Counted from the first letter of the stretch, positions 1 through 9,305 are shown. The stretch: 64,000 nt of DNA from Streptococcus downei MFe28 (GCF_900459175.1 NZ_UHFA01000002.1:1922001-1986000); one strand, 5' to 3'. The notes: generated from the letters alone by a model not told the origin. Numbers and translations are program-made.

Positions 1-258
1 TTTGCCATTCTCAGCCTGACATCTGTTGTCTCCATGGGACTGGCCAGCTGGTTCCTGGGCAAGATTTTTGGCCTCTTCCCTGTTGAAACAGCCATCGGTG
101 CCGGTATGATTAACAACTCCATGGGTGGTACCGGAAATATCGCCGTCCTGTCAGCTGCTGACCGGATGGAAATGATTGCCTTCGCCCAAATGGCCAACCG
201 TCTAGGGGGTGCTATCGTCCTGATTTTGGGTGGTATCCTGGTACAGATTTTTAGCTAA
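1..258 (+). CDS. 2-hydroxycarboxylate transporter family symporter, C-terminal fragment
   Basis: The first 85 codons are open from base 1, so the gene begins upstream of the window. The fragment carries the C-terminal region typical of the 2-hydroxycarboxylate transporter family (citrate/malate carriers such as CitS, CitP, MaeN and CimH): a hydrophobic helix, a loop with MINNSMGGTGN followed by VAVLSAADRMEMIAFAQ-like sequence, an NRLGG turn and a final helix. The GG-N loop resembles the re-entrant substrate loop of this family. The protein would be a polytopic inner membrane carrier moving citrate or malate with cations. Substrate cannot be told from this fragment. The frame ends at TAA 256-258. 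The family is recognised from memory, not by search. Confidence 0.75.
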   Translation, partial: FAILSLTSVVSMGLASWFLGKIFGLFPVETAIGAGMINNSMGGTGNIAVLSAADRMEMIAFAQMANRLGGAIVLILGGILVQIFS

Positions 259-358
259 TACTCTTCAAAAACCAAAACTATCCATCGTTAACGCACTTTG
301 CCGTACCCAAGTACTGCCTGCAGTTCGTTGCCTTGGCTATTTTTGACTTTTATTGACT
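258..358. repeat. Family A dispersed repeat (MITE-like), copy 1
   Basis: A roughly 100-bp element with imperfect terminal inverted repeats (left end starts ATACTCTTC, right end reads TTTTATTGAC). Its interior contains GTTAACGCACTTTGCCGTAC and TACTGCCTGCAGTTCG. Closely similar sequence recurs at 33853-33957, in reverse at 46256-46359, and as the shell of larger composites at 17276-17553 and 47809-48210. Similar intergenic repeats are common in streptococci. No coding potential. Confidence 0.8.
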
Positions 359-463
359 ATAACTATTACACATCTCTAAAAGTAGCCCTATCGCTTGATA
401 GGACCACTTTTTCTATATCAGACAAAGAAAATCAAAAGCATTGCTAGTGGTTTTCGAAAAGGA

Positions 464-496
464 AAAAGGCTCGACCGGAAAATGGTCGGGCCTTTT
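464..496. terminator. Bidirectional intrinsic terminator
   Basis: A 13-bp stem, AAAAGGCTCGACC at 464-476 pairing with GGTCGGGCCTTTT at 484-496 with one G-T pair, is flanked by A and T runs on both sides. It sits between the converging transporter gene and cshA and can serve both. Confidence 0.8.
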
Positions 497-516
497 ACTT
501 CCAATTCAATACTGGT

Positions 517-2082
517 TTAGCGGTCACCCTTGTTGCGGATGACAAAACCATTTTTCTTTTCGCTGGAGGTGCGGTGGGGACGCTTATTGTCCTTCTTGTC
601 GAAGTCCTTGAAGTTCTTGTTGGACTTGCGTTTGAAGTCGCGACGGCCATTACCATCCCGATTGTCACGGCGGTAGCGATCACGACCACCACGACCACGA
701 CTATTGCGACCGCCCTTTCCGCCACCACGGTTAGAACCTGATGGTTTAAATGGCAGAGGACGTTCCCGTGAGATTTCAACCTCGGGCATGGTTTCTGGAT
801 CCTGAACGGTTAGGCTAAGGATGTAGAGGGCCAATTCTTCTGGAGAAAACTCGCCTGCCAGCTTGATGGCATCACCCTTGAATTTGTCAAAATTAGAGCG
901 AATCGTCTCATCCGCAAAATCCCGTTCAATCTTCTTGAGGGCAACGGCCTTCTTAGCCTGGAAGGCCTCTTGAGCTGTCGCTGGTTTGAGGCCCTTCATG
1001 CGTTTCTTGGTCAGATTCTCAATAATGGAGAGGTAGCCCATTTCATTTGGAGAAACGAAGGTCACGGACTTACCAGACTTTCCGGCACGACCTGTCCGAC
1101 CAATCCGGTGGACATAGCTTTCAGGGTCTTGGGGAATATCATAGTTGTAGACATGGGTTACGCCAGAAATATCGAGGCCGCGGGCAGCCACATCGGTGGC
1201 CACGAGGATATCCAGATTATCGTTTTTAAAATCACGAATAACCCGCAGACGCTTGTTTTGGTCCAAGTCGCCATGGATTCCTTCTGCTCGGTAACCCCGC
1301 AACTTGAGGCCACGGGTCAATTCATCCACCCGACGTTTGGTCCGACCAAAGACGATCGACAATTCTGGTTGTTCGATATCAATCAGTCGGGTCATGGTAT
1401 CAAATTTTTCGCGTTCCTTAACACGGATGTAGAATTGCTCAACATTATCGCTGGTCAACTCCTTAGCCGCAATCTTGACATGCTCAGGCTCTTTCATGAA
1501 TTTGACACCAATTCGCTTGATGGCATCAGGCATGGTAGCTGAGAAAAGTAAGGTTTGGCGCTCATCAGGAACATGGCTGATGATGGCCTCAATATCTTCC
1601 AAGAAGCCCATATTAAGCATTTCATCGGCCTCATCCAAAATCAAGGTTTCAACATGATTGAGCTTGAGAGCCTTGCGTTTAATCAAGTCTAAGAGACGAC
1701 CTGGTGTCCCGACAACAATGTGGGCACCAGAGCGCAGGGCCTTAATTTGCTTGTCAATACTAGAGCCACCGTAAACTGAGCGAACCTTAACGCCCTTTTC
1801 ACGGCCAAAGCGGAAAAGTTCTTCCTGGCTTTGCACAGCCAATTCCCGTGTTGGGGCAATGACCAAGGCCTGGATGACATTATTGTCAATAGCAATTTTA
1901 TTTAGGGTTGGAAGACCGAAAGCCGCCGTTTTACCCGTCCCTGTCTGGGCTTGACCGATAACATCCTTGCCTTCTAAGGCTAGGGGAATGGTCATTTCTT
2001 GAATTGGGGATGGTTCAACAAAACCAGCTTTTTCAACGGCTTGCAGAATATCTTCTGCTAAATGTAATTCAGTAAATTTCAA
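517..2082 (-). CDS. cshA: DEAD-box RNA helicase CshA
   Basis: A 521-residue ATP-dependent RNA helicase of the DEAD family, acting in mRNA turnover with the degradosome and in cold adaptation. Visible motifs in order: Q-motif near residues 4-24, motif I AQTGTGKT (about 45-52), Ia PTRELA, Ib TPGRLLD, II DEAD (about 150), III SAT, then the second RecA domain with VATDVAARGLD and HRIGRTGRAG. The C-terminal 90 residues are rich in Gly, Arg, Asn and Lys, like the disordered RNA-binding tails of CshA/DeaD. The start appears to be TTG at 2082, preceded by AGAAAGAAG; homologues begin with the same MKFTEL-like stretch. The gene is transcribed alone, with its own extended -10 promoter and an untranslated leader of about 150 bases. 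Confidence 0.92.
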   Translation of the reverse strand: MKFTELHLAEDILQAVEKAGFVEPSPIQEMTIPLALEGKDVIGQAQTGTGKTAAFGLPTLNKIAIDNNVIQALVIAPTRELAVQSQEELFRFGREKGVKVRSVYGGSSIDKQIKALRSGAHIVVGTPGRLLDLIKRKALKLNHVETLILDEADEMLNMGFLEDIEAIISHVPDERQTLLFSATMPDAIKRIGVKFMKEPEHVKIAAKELTSDNVEQFYIRVKEREKFDTMTRLIDIEQPELSIVFGRTKRRVDELTRGLKLRGYRAEGIHGDLDQNKRLRVIRDFKNDNLDILVATDVAARGLDISGVTHVYNYDIPQDPESYVHRIGRTGRAGKSGKSVTFVSPNEMGYLSIIENLTKKRMKGLKPATAQEAFQAKKAVALKKIERDFADETIRSNFDKFKGDAIKLAGEFSPEELALYILSLTVQDPETMPEVEISRERPLPFKPSGSNRGGGKGGRNSRGRGGRDRYRRDNRDGNGRRDFKRKSNKNFKDFDKKDNKRPHRTSSEKKNGFVIRNKGDR

Positions 2083-2099
2083 TGAATTCTTCTTTCTAA

Positions 2100-2120
2100 A
2101 AGGTGGTGCGAGGCCACCTT
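2100..2120 (-). promoter_or_regulatory. Leader hairpin just upstream of cshA
   Basis: On the minus strand AAGGTGG (2120-2114) pairs with CCACCTT (2106-2100), followed by TTAG, about 18 bases before the TTG start. It lies in the roughly 150-base leader and may be a translational or attenuation element. Cold-shock helicase genes often have regulated leaders, but no specific RNA family is recognised here. Confidence 0.4.
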
Positions 2121-2243
2121 ATCAAGCTTGATACTCTTTAAAGGGGAGGTAGAGACCTTCAGAGGAACCGTGTCCACCTAAGCCTGTCCAGCCCTTAGGA
2201 GTATAAATTATAAATAGGTTACACCCACTTGTGCAACCTACTT

Positions 2244-2252
2244 ATTATACCA
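2244..2252 (-). promoter_or_regulatory. Extended -10 promoter of cshA
   Basis: On the minus strand TGG-TATAAT forms a perfect -10 hexamer with a TGN extension. No strong -35 is seen 17 bases upstream, as is usual for extended -10 promoters. Transcription would begin near 2235. Confidence 0.6.
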
Positions 2253-2355
2253 TACTTAGACTAAAATAAACGTCTATCGGTTTGGAAAAGTTAGCTAATG
2301 TTCTCTAGGGTTTTCTAAGAGTACTTCTCGACTACTTCAGCTAGCTGGGAATATA

Positions 2356-2386
2356 AAAAATGAGAAAGACTGGCTTTCCCATTTTT
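2356..2386 (-). terminator. Intrinsic terminator of the antigen I/II gene
   Basis: AAAAATGGGAAAG pairs with CTTTCTCATTTTT on the minus strand (2386-2374 with 2368-2356, one mismatch), ending in a T run directly after the adhesin stop codon. Confidence 0.75.
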
Positions 2387-2401
2387 GTTTTTCAGTTTTT
2401 C

Positions 2402-5400
2402 TTAGTCCTGCTTCCGGCGCAGTCCTAACAGGCTAAAGCCAGCAGTCAGGCTTACGAGGCCTAAAAGTGGCAGGTAAGCATTGCTACTATCCCCTGTGGC
2501 TGGCAATTGAGCTCCTGCTGGCGGCGCTGGCTGATAAGCCTTGCCCTGACGAGGCTGGAAGACTACCGTAGTAGTGGTCTTAGGATCCACTGGACTTGGC
2601 TGCTTCGGCTCTGGTGTGCTGGTCCTTACCGTATTAGAGCTATAGGTAATTCCATTGACCGTATTGACATAGGTATTGGCAAAGGTCCCGACGGCTATCC
2701 GCTTCATCTGCAGGTAGACTTCCGCTTGGAAGGCCGAGTCTACAGACACAGACCGCAAGAAATCTTCCTTGAAGGTCACAACAATTTGGCCATTAGCTTC
2801 ATCAACTTGCGCTTCTGTATATGAAGTCAAGTCAGTACCCGCCTTGATGATTGTACCATCCTTGAGGGTCAGGTCAACCTTGGCAAAGGCCTTGTATTGG
2901 CCCGTGTACTGGTCACCAGTCTGATCATAGTCATCGTTGAAGCTGTACTCAAAGAGCTCTTCGGCATGGTCCGCTGGAATGATACCACCGATGAGACGGT
3001 AGTTAAAGACCTGATTGAGGGCGATGGTCTGTCCATCCACATTGGTACTATCCGCTGGATCCATGGTCAAGGTCACATCCTTTTCAGGATTGATTTGCGG
3101 CACATTGTTAATCACAATATTAGATTCATAGCCATTACCAAAGTCAATCTGGTAGGCCTTGTTTTCATAGCTACCACCGATCTTGCCCATCTCAGCCTTG
3201 ACCGTCATTGGAGTGACGATGGTCAGGTCAGTTCCGGTAACCACATAGGCATCGTAGAAGGCCTGAGGATCGTCAGCGGTAAAGACTTGGAAGGCTCCCT
3301 TAGGGGTAATGTTGGCCTTCTTGAGCATGTCTTGAACAGCTGCTGGTGCGGCCTCCAGACTGGCGTAGTCAGCCACGCTGACACCAGTGACCGCCTTGCC
3401 GTTGGCATCGGTCAGCTTAATCAGGTCGGTGCGCAAGTCCAGCGCCTCTTCAGGATAGTCATCCACATAGAAGAAGCCTTTTTGGATGGTCTCCTTGGCC
3501 GATTTATCGCCCTTGTATTGGTCCAGGTCCCAAGTCAATTCATAGTAGTTGGTGGTACCAGCTAGGACGGACTTACCATCAATCACCACACCGTTTTCAT
3601 TCTTGTTGACCTTGTGCGGGGTGATGTAGTTGTTGCTTGGGTTGTCTGGGTCGTTAGGTTTCCCTGGTGTGGTCACGCGAACGATATTGGATTTAATACC
3701 GTAAGCATCATTGACCAGCAGGGTGAAGTTATTGGTGTAGGTAGCGCCATCGTTGAGGACTTGTCCCACAACTGTTGGGTAGATAGTCGCCACGGCCTTA
3801 GTCAGATCTTGATTAAGGGCAGCCAAGGTTTGAGCGGTCGCTGTGAAGGTTACCGTATGGGTCATGGCATCATAGCTAGCTTCAAAGCCTGGGCTGGCGA
3901 CCTTGGTAGCTTCCAGATTAAGTTGGTAACCGCTTGGCAGAGGATCCATCAAGACAAAGGAGGTCGTTTCTGGACGACCGGCTGGCAGGTCTGCTGTCTT
4001 CAATTGGAACTTAACCGTCGACTGCTTAGCCACCAGGGTCTTGTCAATATCCAGGTCATCCTGGTTTTTGATTTCCTTGGTGACGCCGGGTTGGACCGCT
4101 AGTTTATAGTAGTGGTAACGAACCGTTGGCACGCTGACGGGGCCAGGGACAGTCTCATAAACAGGTTCAACTGGTGGGGTTGGCAAGCTTTGGTAGCTTG
4201 GCTCGACGGGTTTTTTCGGTTCCTCTTGGTCTGGGGTAGACTGAGGTGGGGTTGGTTCCTTTTCGTAGCTTGGTTCTACCGGTGCTGGTTCCAACTCTTT
4301 TTCAACCTCATAGGTTGGCTCAACGGGTTTCTCGGGAATGGATTGATCCGGAGTCTTGGTCGGTGGGGTTGGTTCCTTTTCGTAGCTTGGCTCAACTGGT
4401 GCCGGTTCCAGCTCCTTTTCAACTTCATAAGTAGGCTCTACTGGTTTGTCTGGGATATTTTGGTCTGGAGTCTTGCTTGGTGGTGTTGGTTCCTTTTCGT
4501 AGCTTGGTTCAACTGGCAGATCTACCAATTCCTTCTCAACTTCATAGACTGGCTCGTCTGGCTTGGTTGGCTCAACTGGTGGGGTTGGTTTTTCCTTGGT
4601 CACCTTAGGGACATTGACTGCCCGAATCTTACCATTAAGGGAATACCAGATATTTGGTTTTTTACCAGCAGTATTATCTTTACCAGGTACCTGTGGCATT
4701 TCAGCTAGGCTGAGAACATTGGTCGCTGAGGTTGCCCCCAAAGTGATGTAGTTGTTGGGGCCGGACATTCTGACAGCACCAGCACCATACCAAGAATTAG
4801 GAGCATCAGCAGAGTCCCAACCTGAACCAGGCTCACTTGCTCTGGTGTACATGGTGTGAAGGGAACCGCCTTCACCCTTTTTAAAGTTGAGGGTGTCGGT
4901 CGCATAGATCATGCCATTTTTTTCACCAATGGATGAGCCAGAAATCTTAACGAAGGTACCGCTGTAGTCCTTGGCCATCTCAATGGAATTGTGTTCCCTG
5001 TTAAGGGAGGCAACTGACAAGAGGGCATTATCAAAGTCGATGGGATTACCGTCTTCATCGTAGAAGGTGAATTCATTCTTGATAAAGATAGAGGTATCCT
5101 TCTCGTTTTGACCCGTATAGGCTGAGGCAAAGACCCCTAGGGTTGGGTCAGTAAAGATACCTAACCAAACGTTACCAGTAGGATTTTGAAACTTGGAGTC
5201 AGGGTCAACCGTATACTTGTAGACCACCTTAGAAATTTTCTTACCATTGTAGTAAGAGTTTTTCAGGTTGGTATAGGTGGCTGTAGCACTCTGGCCACGC
5301 TTGAGGAGGACAGAGGCAAACTTAACTTCTGAACCATTGCTGACAGTGGTTGTCCAACCAGCCTTATCACCGAAATTACCAAAGAGCTCTACTGAGGAGG

Positions 5401-7099
5401 CCACATCATCAGCCTGCTCCAGATAGGTTATATTTAGATTATCTGGCTGCAGGTTGTGTTTGTTATATTGTTCAGTATCGTGGCTAAAGGCTTCATCAAG
5501 GGCGGAGGCTTTCAGTAGCTTCCCATCGGTCACTAGGGAAATCTGAGCATTGGGCTCCAAGTCATAGACCAGACTCTGGGCTGAGGGCTCACTGAGGTTC
5601 CCATCTTCATTCTTGTGCTTTTCCAACTCTTCCAGAGCTGCCTTGATTGCGGCTTGTTCATCTTGATAGGCTTGGAGTTTAGCTGGGTATTCCGCTAGGT
5701 CCTTCTTGTACTGAGCAAGCTCTTCTTGGTACTTAGACAGTTTGAGTTCATAGTCTGTCTTGGCCTTGGCATTGCGTTCACGGATAGCACGGTTGGCTTC
5801 CGTAATTTCGGCATTTTTAGCATTAGCTTCCTGAACTTTCTGCTCATATTCTTGCTTAGCAGCTGCATTGGCTGCTTGCACACGAGCCAGTTCCTTTTCA
5901 TAGGCTGCTAATTTTTCTTGGTAGTCTGCCTCATTAGCGGCGTTACCAGATTGAGCTGCGGCCAAATCCTTTTGATATTGGGCTAATTTAGCTTCATAGT
6001 CAGCCTTAGCTTGCGCATTGCGCTGCTGGATAGCCTTATTTTCGGCCGTGATTTGGGCGTTCTTGGCCGTGTTGGCAGCTAGAGCTTGTTCGTAGGCCTG
6101 CTTGGCAGCTGCATTAGCGGCTTGCACGCGCGCTAACTCTTGTTCATAAGCTGCCTTCTTAGCTTGGTAGTCCGCTTCATTTGTAGCATTACCAGACTGG
6201 GCTGCGGCTAAATCTTTTTTATATTGAGCCAACTTGGCTTCGTAATCTGCCTTAGCTTGGGCATTGCGTTGCTGGATAGCGGCGTTTTCTGCCTTGATTT
6301 GCTCATTCTTAGCGGTGTTGGCAGCTAGAGCCTCTTCGTATTCTTTCTTAGCAGCGGCATTAGCAGCTTGAACCCGAGCCAATTCTTTGTCGTAGGCTTC
6401 CTTGGCCGCAGCGTAGGCTGCTTGACTGTCATTATTAGCTTGTTGAACGGCTGCTAGGTCCTTTTGATATTGAGCCAGCTTAGCTTCGTAATCAGCCTTG
6501 GCTTGCGCATTCTCATTGGTAATGCGTTCCACTTCTGCCTTGTTGGCCGCCAAATCTTGTTCGTATTGGGCCTTCTTAGCCGCGTTTTCTTGAGTGATTC
6601 GGTCTGTTTCGGCTTGGTTAGCAGCCACAGCTGCCTTGTAGTCTTCTGTTGTCTTTTGGATGTCTGCGGCTTGCTTGCTGTAGTCATCCTTGATTTCACT
6701 TTCTTTTTGGCTAGCTTCGTCAGAACTTTCTACTGTCCCTTTATCGACTGTCTCATCCTGCGAAACGGTCACGCCAGCTTCCTTAGCACTCTTAGCAGCT
6801 TCGTCAAGCTCACTTGTGGGTACATCAACTGACATGGAACCTGTCTTTTGACCGGCTTGTTCCTGACTAGTAGTAGCTTGCGAACTCGGATTGTCCTGTT
6901 TTTCTGGCAGGTTGGTTGCGGGATTCCCAGTCTCCATCCCAACGACTGCGGTGTCGACATTGCTAGTTGTGCTGGTTTCCTCAGCAAGTACCTTTTGGCC
7001 TGCTACTGAAGCTAAAATAGCAGTTCCCAAGAGGGCGCCACAAAGGGTCTTACTGATTTTACTCTTACGAAACCCGAAAGTTTCTCGTTTTTCTCTCAT
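2402..7099 (-). CDS. spaP: Antigen I/II family cell-wall-anchored adhesin (SpaP/SpaA/PAc type)
   Basis: A 1565-residue surface adhesin that in mutans streptococci binds salivary agglutinin (gp340) and promotes attachment to tooth pellicle. Order of regions: [14 protein letters not shown] signal peptide with cleavage near residue 40; alanine-rich coiled A-repeats (about 150-480) with recurring [19 protein letters not shown]; the V-region lectin-like domain (about 500-830); three proline-rich P-repeats with [11 protein letters not shown] and [14 protein letters not shown] (about 850-1000); C1-C3 domains; LPATG at about 1532; a hydrophobic helix and the RRKQD tail for sortase A. A longer frame opens with GTG at 7156, but homologues start at the ATG used here, preceded by AGAGCAGAG. 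The sequence is closest, from memory, to S. sobrinus SpaA. It is monocistronic. Confidence 0.95.
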   Translation of the reverse strand: MREKRETFGFRKSKISKTLCGALLGTAILASVAGQKVLAEETSTTSNVDTAVVGMETGNPATNLPEKQDNPSSQATTSQEQAGQKTGSMSVDVPTSELDEAAKSAKEAGVTVSQDETVDKGTVESSDEASQKESEIKDDYSKQAADIQKTTEDYKAAVAANQAETDRITQENAAKKAQYEQDLAANKAEVERITNENAQAKADYEAKLAQYQKDLAAVQQANNDSQAAYAAAKEAYDKELARVQAANAAAKKEYEEALAANTAKNEQIKAENAAIQQRNAQAKADYEAKLAQYKKDLAAAQSGNATNEADYQAKKAAYEQELARVQAANAAAKQAYEQALAANTAKNAQITAENKAIQQRNAQAKADYEAKLAQYQKDLAAAQSGNAANEADYQEKLAAYEKELARVQAANAAAKQEYEQKVQEANAKNAEITEANRAIRERNAKAKTDYELKLSKYQEELAQYKKDLAEYPAKLQAYQDEQAAIKAALEELEKHKNEDGNLSEPSAQSLVYDLEPNAQISLVTDGKLLKASALDEAFSHDTEQYNKHNLQPDNLNITYLEQADDVASSVELFGNFGDKAGWTTTVSNGSEVKFASVLLKRGQSATATYTNLKNSYYNGKKISKVVYKYTVDPDSKFQNPTGNVWLGIFTDPTLGVFASAYTGQNEKDTSIFIKNEFTFYDEDGNPIDFDNALLSVASLNREHNSIEMAKDYSGTFVKISGSSIGEKNGMIYATDTLNFKKGEGGSLHTMYTRASEPGSGWDSADAPNSWYGAGAVRMSGPNNYITLGATSATNVLSLAEMPQVPGKDNTAGKKPNIWYSLNGKIRAVNVPKVTKEKPTPPVEPTKPDEPVYEVEKELVDLPVEPSYEKEPTPPSKTPDQNIPDKPVEPTYEVEKELEPAPVEPSYEKEPTPPTKTPDQSIPEKPVEPTYEVEKELEPAPVEPSYEKEPTPPQSTPDQEEPKKPVEPSYQSLPTPPVEPVYETVPGPVSVPTVRYHYYKLAVQPGVTKEIKNQDDLDIDKTLVAKQSTVKFQLKTADLPAGRPETTSFVLMDPLPSGYQLNLEATKVASPGFEASYDAMTHTVTFTATAQTLAALNQDLTKAVATIYPTVVGQVLNDGATYTNNFTLLVNDAYGIKSNIVRVTTPGKPNDPDNPSNNYITPHKVNKNENGVVIDGKSVLAGTTNYYELTWDLDQYKGDKSAKETIQKGFFYVDDYPEEALDLRTDLIKLTDANGKAVTGVSVADYASLEAAPAAVQDMLKKANITPKGAFQVFTADDPQAFYDAYVVTGTDLTIVTPMTVKAEMGKIGGSYENKAYQIDFGNGYESNIVINNVPQINPEKDVTLTMDPADSTNVDGQTIALNQVFNYRLIGGIIPADHAEELFEYSFNDDYDQTGDQYTGQYKAFAKVDLTLKDGTIIKAGTDLTSYTEAQVDEANGQIVVTFKEDFLRSVSVDSAFQAEVYLQMKRIAVGTFANTYVNTVNGITYSSNTVRTSTPEPKQPSPVDPKTTTTVVFQPRQGKAYQPAPPAGAQLPATGDSSNAYLPLLGLVSLTAGFSLLGLRRKQD

Positions 7100-7152
7100 T
7101 TCTCTGCTCTTTATTTTTAGTATTTTTTCTGTAACATTTCGCAAATGATACG

Positions 7153-7194
7153 TCACATTATTATTATGTTACCAATTTTTCTAATCTTAGTCAA
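7153..7194 (-). CDS. Possible 13-codon leader peptide upstream of the adhesin
   Basis: An almost ideal Shine-Dalgarno sequence, AAGGAGGTGATAAG (7214-7201), lies far from the adhesin start and 10 bases before TTG at 7194. From that TTG a short frame reads [13 protein letters not shown] and stops at TGA 7155-7153. The stop overlaps the GTG (7156-7154) that opens a 19-codon in-frame extension of the adhesin, giving an ATGTGA junction typical of translational coupling. Either this short peptide is translated and couples to the GTG start, or the ribosome site is a relic. No homologue is known to me. Confidence 0.35.
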   Translation of the reverse strand: MTKIRKIGNIIIM

Positions 7195-7262
7195 TTAATG
7201 CTTATCACCTCCTTCGTTTATTAAGTTTAAATTAATGTTTTGTGTTTAATTCGTTTTTTAAT

Positions 7263-7301
7263 CCTATATTAACACAGGGGACTATTCTCAATCTGAGAAT
7301 A
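7263..7301 (-). promoter_or_regulatory. Adhesin promoter with overlapping dyad operator
   Basis: Minus strand: -35 TTGAGA (7291-7286), 17-base spacer, -10 TATAGG (7268-7263). A perfect inverted repeat, TATTCTCA-ATC-TGAGAATA (7283-7301), covers the -35. A second dyad, TCGCC...GGCGA, lies just upstream at about 7303-7322. The layout suggests a repressor site. The regulator is not known from the sequence. Confidence 0.5.
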
Positions 7302-7556
7302 ATCGCCAATTCATTAGGCGAATTTGAGTTGACTAATGCTCCTGGCTTCTCAAATGGATGTGCTCCTAATCAAAAGCTTGAATGAACCTGTCCGCCTATT
7401 TTATACTGAATTAAAATCAGAAACCTTTTTGCTATTTTCTAAGATAGCAAAAGTTAGGGAGAAATTATGAGGGACAGAAAGAACTATTAGTTGGTTACTG
7501 GCCATATTTTTATCAAATAGACAGAAACTTCACTGGTCATCGCAGTTAAGATAGAC

Positions 7557-7585
7557 TTGCTCATTCTAGCTATTTTTGCTAGTAT
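7557..7585 (+). promoter_or_regulatory. Promoter of the TPP riboswitch-thiT unit
   Basis: -35 TTGCTC (7557-7562), 17-base spacer, extended -10 TGC-TAGTAT (7580-7585). Predicted start is about 7592, immediately before the riboswitch. Confidence 0.5.
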
Positions 7586-7592
7586 GGACTTA

Positions 7593-7727
7593 TGTCACAA
7601 GAGGAGCTTTTGCTGAGAATGGCTGACTGTGAGGTTTATCCCTGTTTGAACCTTGGGAAAAACTTCCAGGAATCGCCTAAACTCTTTGAACCTGAACAGG
7701 ATAATGCCTGCGTAAGGGATGTGCAAA
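7593..7727 (+). promoter_or_regulatory. TPP (thiamine pyrophosphate) riboswitch
   Basis: The THI-box signatures are clear: GAGGAGC then GCTGAGA (7601-7618), and the second conserved block GAACCTGAACAGGATAATG with CCTGCGTAAGGGATGTG (7688-7723). Between them is an enlarged P3 arm of about 65 bases. CACA near 7597 can pair with TGTG near 7720 as P1. No intrinsic terminator follows; instead AACCTTC (7743-7749) could mask the thiT ribosome site AGGAAGG, and CCCAGT-CCA-ACTGGG forms a hairpin right beside it. Control is therefore probably translational (inference). Confidence 0.88.
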
Positions 7728-7820
7728 CCAGAGATGAAAAAACAACCTTCTTCATCCCAGTTTTGATTGTGGCAAATCAATTTACATTTGCCCAGTCCAA
7801 CTGGGTTAGGAAGGATTTTT

Positions 7821-8393
7821 ATGCAAAAATCAAATGTTGCGACGTTGGCGGAAATCGCTATTTTTGCAGGTTTAGCTATGGTTTTGGATGTTTTCACCCA
7901 ACCCTTAGCCATTGGCCCTTGGATTTCCCTGTCCTTTAAGATGACTCCCATCTTTCTGCTTGCCTTTCGCCGAGGAACCAGACCTGCCATGATGGCTGGT
8001 TTTATCTGGGGAATTTTACAGGTTGCTCTTGGGCAAGCGGCTGGGGGCTGGCTCAATTTATGGCAGGGCTTCCTAGAATATTTTGTCGCCTTTAGCCTGA
8101 TTGGGCTGGCTGGCCTTATCAAGCCCTGGCTCAACAAATCTTTGAGAAAAGAAAGAACCCTGCAAAGCCTGACTTTCATGGCTTTAGGAGCCCTCATTGG
8201 TAGCCTAACTCGCTATACTATCCACTTTATAGCGGGCCTACTCTTTTGGGGTAGCTATGCTCCTAAGGGACAATCTGCTCTTGTTTATTCAGCTATCATC
8301 AATGGCTCATCTTTTCTAGGCGAGACCCTGGCCTGCCTGATTGCCTTATTTCTACTCTACCCCTTTATCAAACGCTTTTTGATGGCAAACTAA
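7821..8393 (+). CDS. thiT: Energy-coupled thiamine transporter substrate-binding protein ThiT
   Basis: A 190-residue, six-helix membrane protein, the S component that captures thiamine and docks on the shared ECF ATPase/EcfT module, which is not in this window. ThiT signatures visible: an N-terminal LAEIAIFAGLAMVLD helix, the loop PMMAGF-like MMAGFIWGILQ, and the conserved GGWLNLWQGFLEYFVAF segment that lines the thiamine pocket with Trp, Glu and Tyr. The start is ATG 7821, which follows AGGAAGGA (7808-7815); an upstream in-frame start would lie inside the leader. The TPP riboswitch upstream fixes the substrate assignment. Monocistronic. Confidence 0.93.
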   Translation: MQKSNVATLAEIAIFAGLAMVLDVFTQPLAIGPWISLSFKMTPIFLLAFRRGTRPAMMAGFIWGILQVALGQAAGGWLNLWQGFLEYFVAFSLIGLAGLIKPWLNKSLRKERTLQSLTFMALGALIGSLTRYTIHFIAGLLFWGSYAPKGQSALVYSAIINGSSFLGETLACLIALFLLYPFIKRFLMAN

Positions 8394-8398
8394 AAGAA

Positions 8399-8528
8399 GG
8401 GGCTGGGCAAAAAGTCCTGAATTAACAAAATCGCATGAAATCTTTCGTTTAAAAACGCTGATTTCATGCAATTTCTTATTTTTAAAATCTGAGAAAATTA
8501 GTGGGTTTTTGAGTTTTTGCCCAGCTCC
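8399..8528. repeat. Family B MITE-like element, copy 1
   Basis: A 130-bp element with terminal inverted repeats GGGGCTGGGCAAAAA (8399-8413) and TTTTTGCCCAGCTCC (8514-8528), matching at 14 of 15 positions. An inner inverted repeat, CGCATGAAATC / GATTTCATGC, also exists. An element of identical length lies at 58092-58221. It has no reading frame and directly follows thiT, where it may also act as a 3' hairpin. Confidence 0.85.
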
Positions 8529-8529
8529 A

Positions 8530-8596
8530 TAGTCACTCTAATGAGAAATCATAGAGTGACTTTATCCGTGGGAAAATTTTGATTTCGAAGAGTATA
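8530..8596. repeat. Truncated A/F composite fragment
   Basis: GTCACTCT...AGAGTGAC followed by TTATCCGTGGGAAAATTTT and GATTTCGAAGAGTATA is the reverse complement of the left end of the composite at 47809-47870. The rest of the element is missing, so this is a remnant. Confidence 0.7.
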
Positions 8597-8597
8597 A

Positions 8598-8636
8598 AAA
8601 ACCCCTGACATGATTCTTTTTCATGCCAGGGGCTTT
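8598..8636. terminator. Bidirectional terminator between thiT and the DUF3267 gene
   Basis: ACCCCTGACATGA (8601-8613) pairs with TCATGCCAGGGGCT (8621-8634) with one mismatch and is flanked by A and T tracts. It suits both converging transcripts. Confidence 0.7.
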
Positions 8637-8671
8637 CTATATCTTGGGCTCCTCAGATAGAGGCACCAGCC

Positions 8672-9229
8672 TTAGTCCAGTTGATATATTTTCAGGCCTT
8701 CTTCTGTATCTTCGACGAGAATTTTATGCCTACGGTATTTCCAAAGTAAGAGGTAGGAGAAATAAAAATCACCCACGCAAATGGCTGTATGAACCACTGC
8801 CAAAAAGATAAAGGCTAGGGGAGACAGGCTCCCTAGGGCCAAAAGCAGGGTCAAAAGCAGGCTAGTCAAGACAAAGGGGGCTAAGTAGATAATCAGCATC
8901 TGCCCCCTAGGATAACGAGAGCCAGGGCTGGTCGCATTGAAGAGACCTAAACGCCAGCTGGTTCCATACTTGAGAGGATTCTCAGGCCGAAAAAGCTTGA
9001 AGTAAAAGCCGTGAATCCCTTCGTGAATAACCAATAAGAGGGCTAGGGCAAAGTGGGCGAAAAAGGGCTCCCACCAGTAGTTCAGATAAGTATTTGACAC
9101 CCCAATAATCAGTTTGGCCAACCAAGAGAAAAAGAGAAAAAAGGGCAGACAAAGAAAAAGGCTCCCTAGACAAAGCCCTATTGATAACGCCTTTCTTTGT
9201 AATAAATTTAAATCCTCAACCAATTTCAT
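8672..9229 (-). CDS. DUF3267 putative zincin membrane protein, paralogue 1
   Basis: A 185-residue protein with four to five predicted membrane helices. The motif VIHEGIHGFYFKLF at about residues 62-75 contains HExxH, which is why DUF3267 is considered a family of putative membrane zinc metallopeptidases; catalytic activity is not proven. A second conserved patch, ATSPGSRYPRGQML, follows, and the tail is HKILVEDTEEGLKIY. The start is ATG 9229 with GGGAG eight bases upstream; a GTG six codons earlier lacks a ribosome site. A paralogue with the same motifs lies at 11746-12303, so the pair flanks the aminotransferase/amidase genes. Substrate unknown. Confidence 0.75.
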   Translation of the reverse strand: MKLVEDLNLLQRKALSIGLCLGSLFLCLPFFLFFSWLAKLIIGVSNTYLNYWWEPFFAHFALALLLVIHEGIHGFYFKLFRPENPLKYGTSWRLGLFNATSPGSRYPRGQMLIIYLAPFVLTSLLLTLLLALGSLSPLAFIFLAVVHTAICVGDFYFSYLLLWKYRRHKILVEDTEEGLKIYQLD

Positions 9230-9305
9230 CTGGGCATCTCCCGCCACATCTCTCTTTTCAATTCTACCCTTTGGGAACTCACTCGTTCTTTAATAATTCT
9301 CCTTT

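Noticed and set aside
495..779. Minus-strand frame overlapping the 3' part of cshA
   Set aside because: It is an out-of-frame shadow of the Arg/Gly-rich tail of the helicase.
3614..4708. Long open frames on the plus strand opposite the adhesin gene
   Set aside because: They arise from the repetitive, biased codons of the antigen I/II P-repeats and C domains. The products are Trp- and Phe-rich low-complexity sequences, without ribosome sites.
7592..8197. Frames on both strands over the thiT leader and gene
   Set aside because: The plus frame covers the TPP riboswitch, and the minus frame is antisense to thiT. The riboswitch signatures explain the sequence better.
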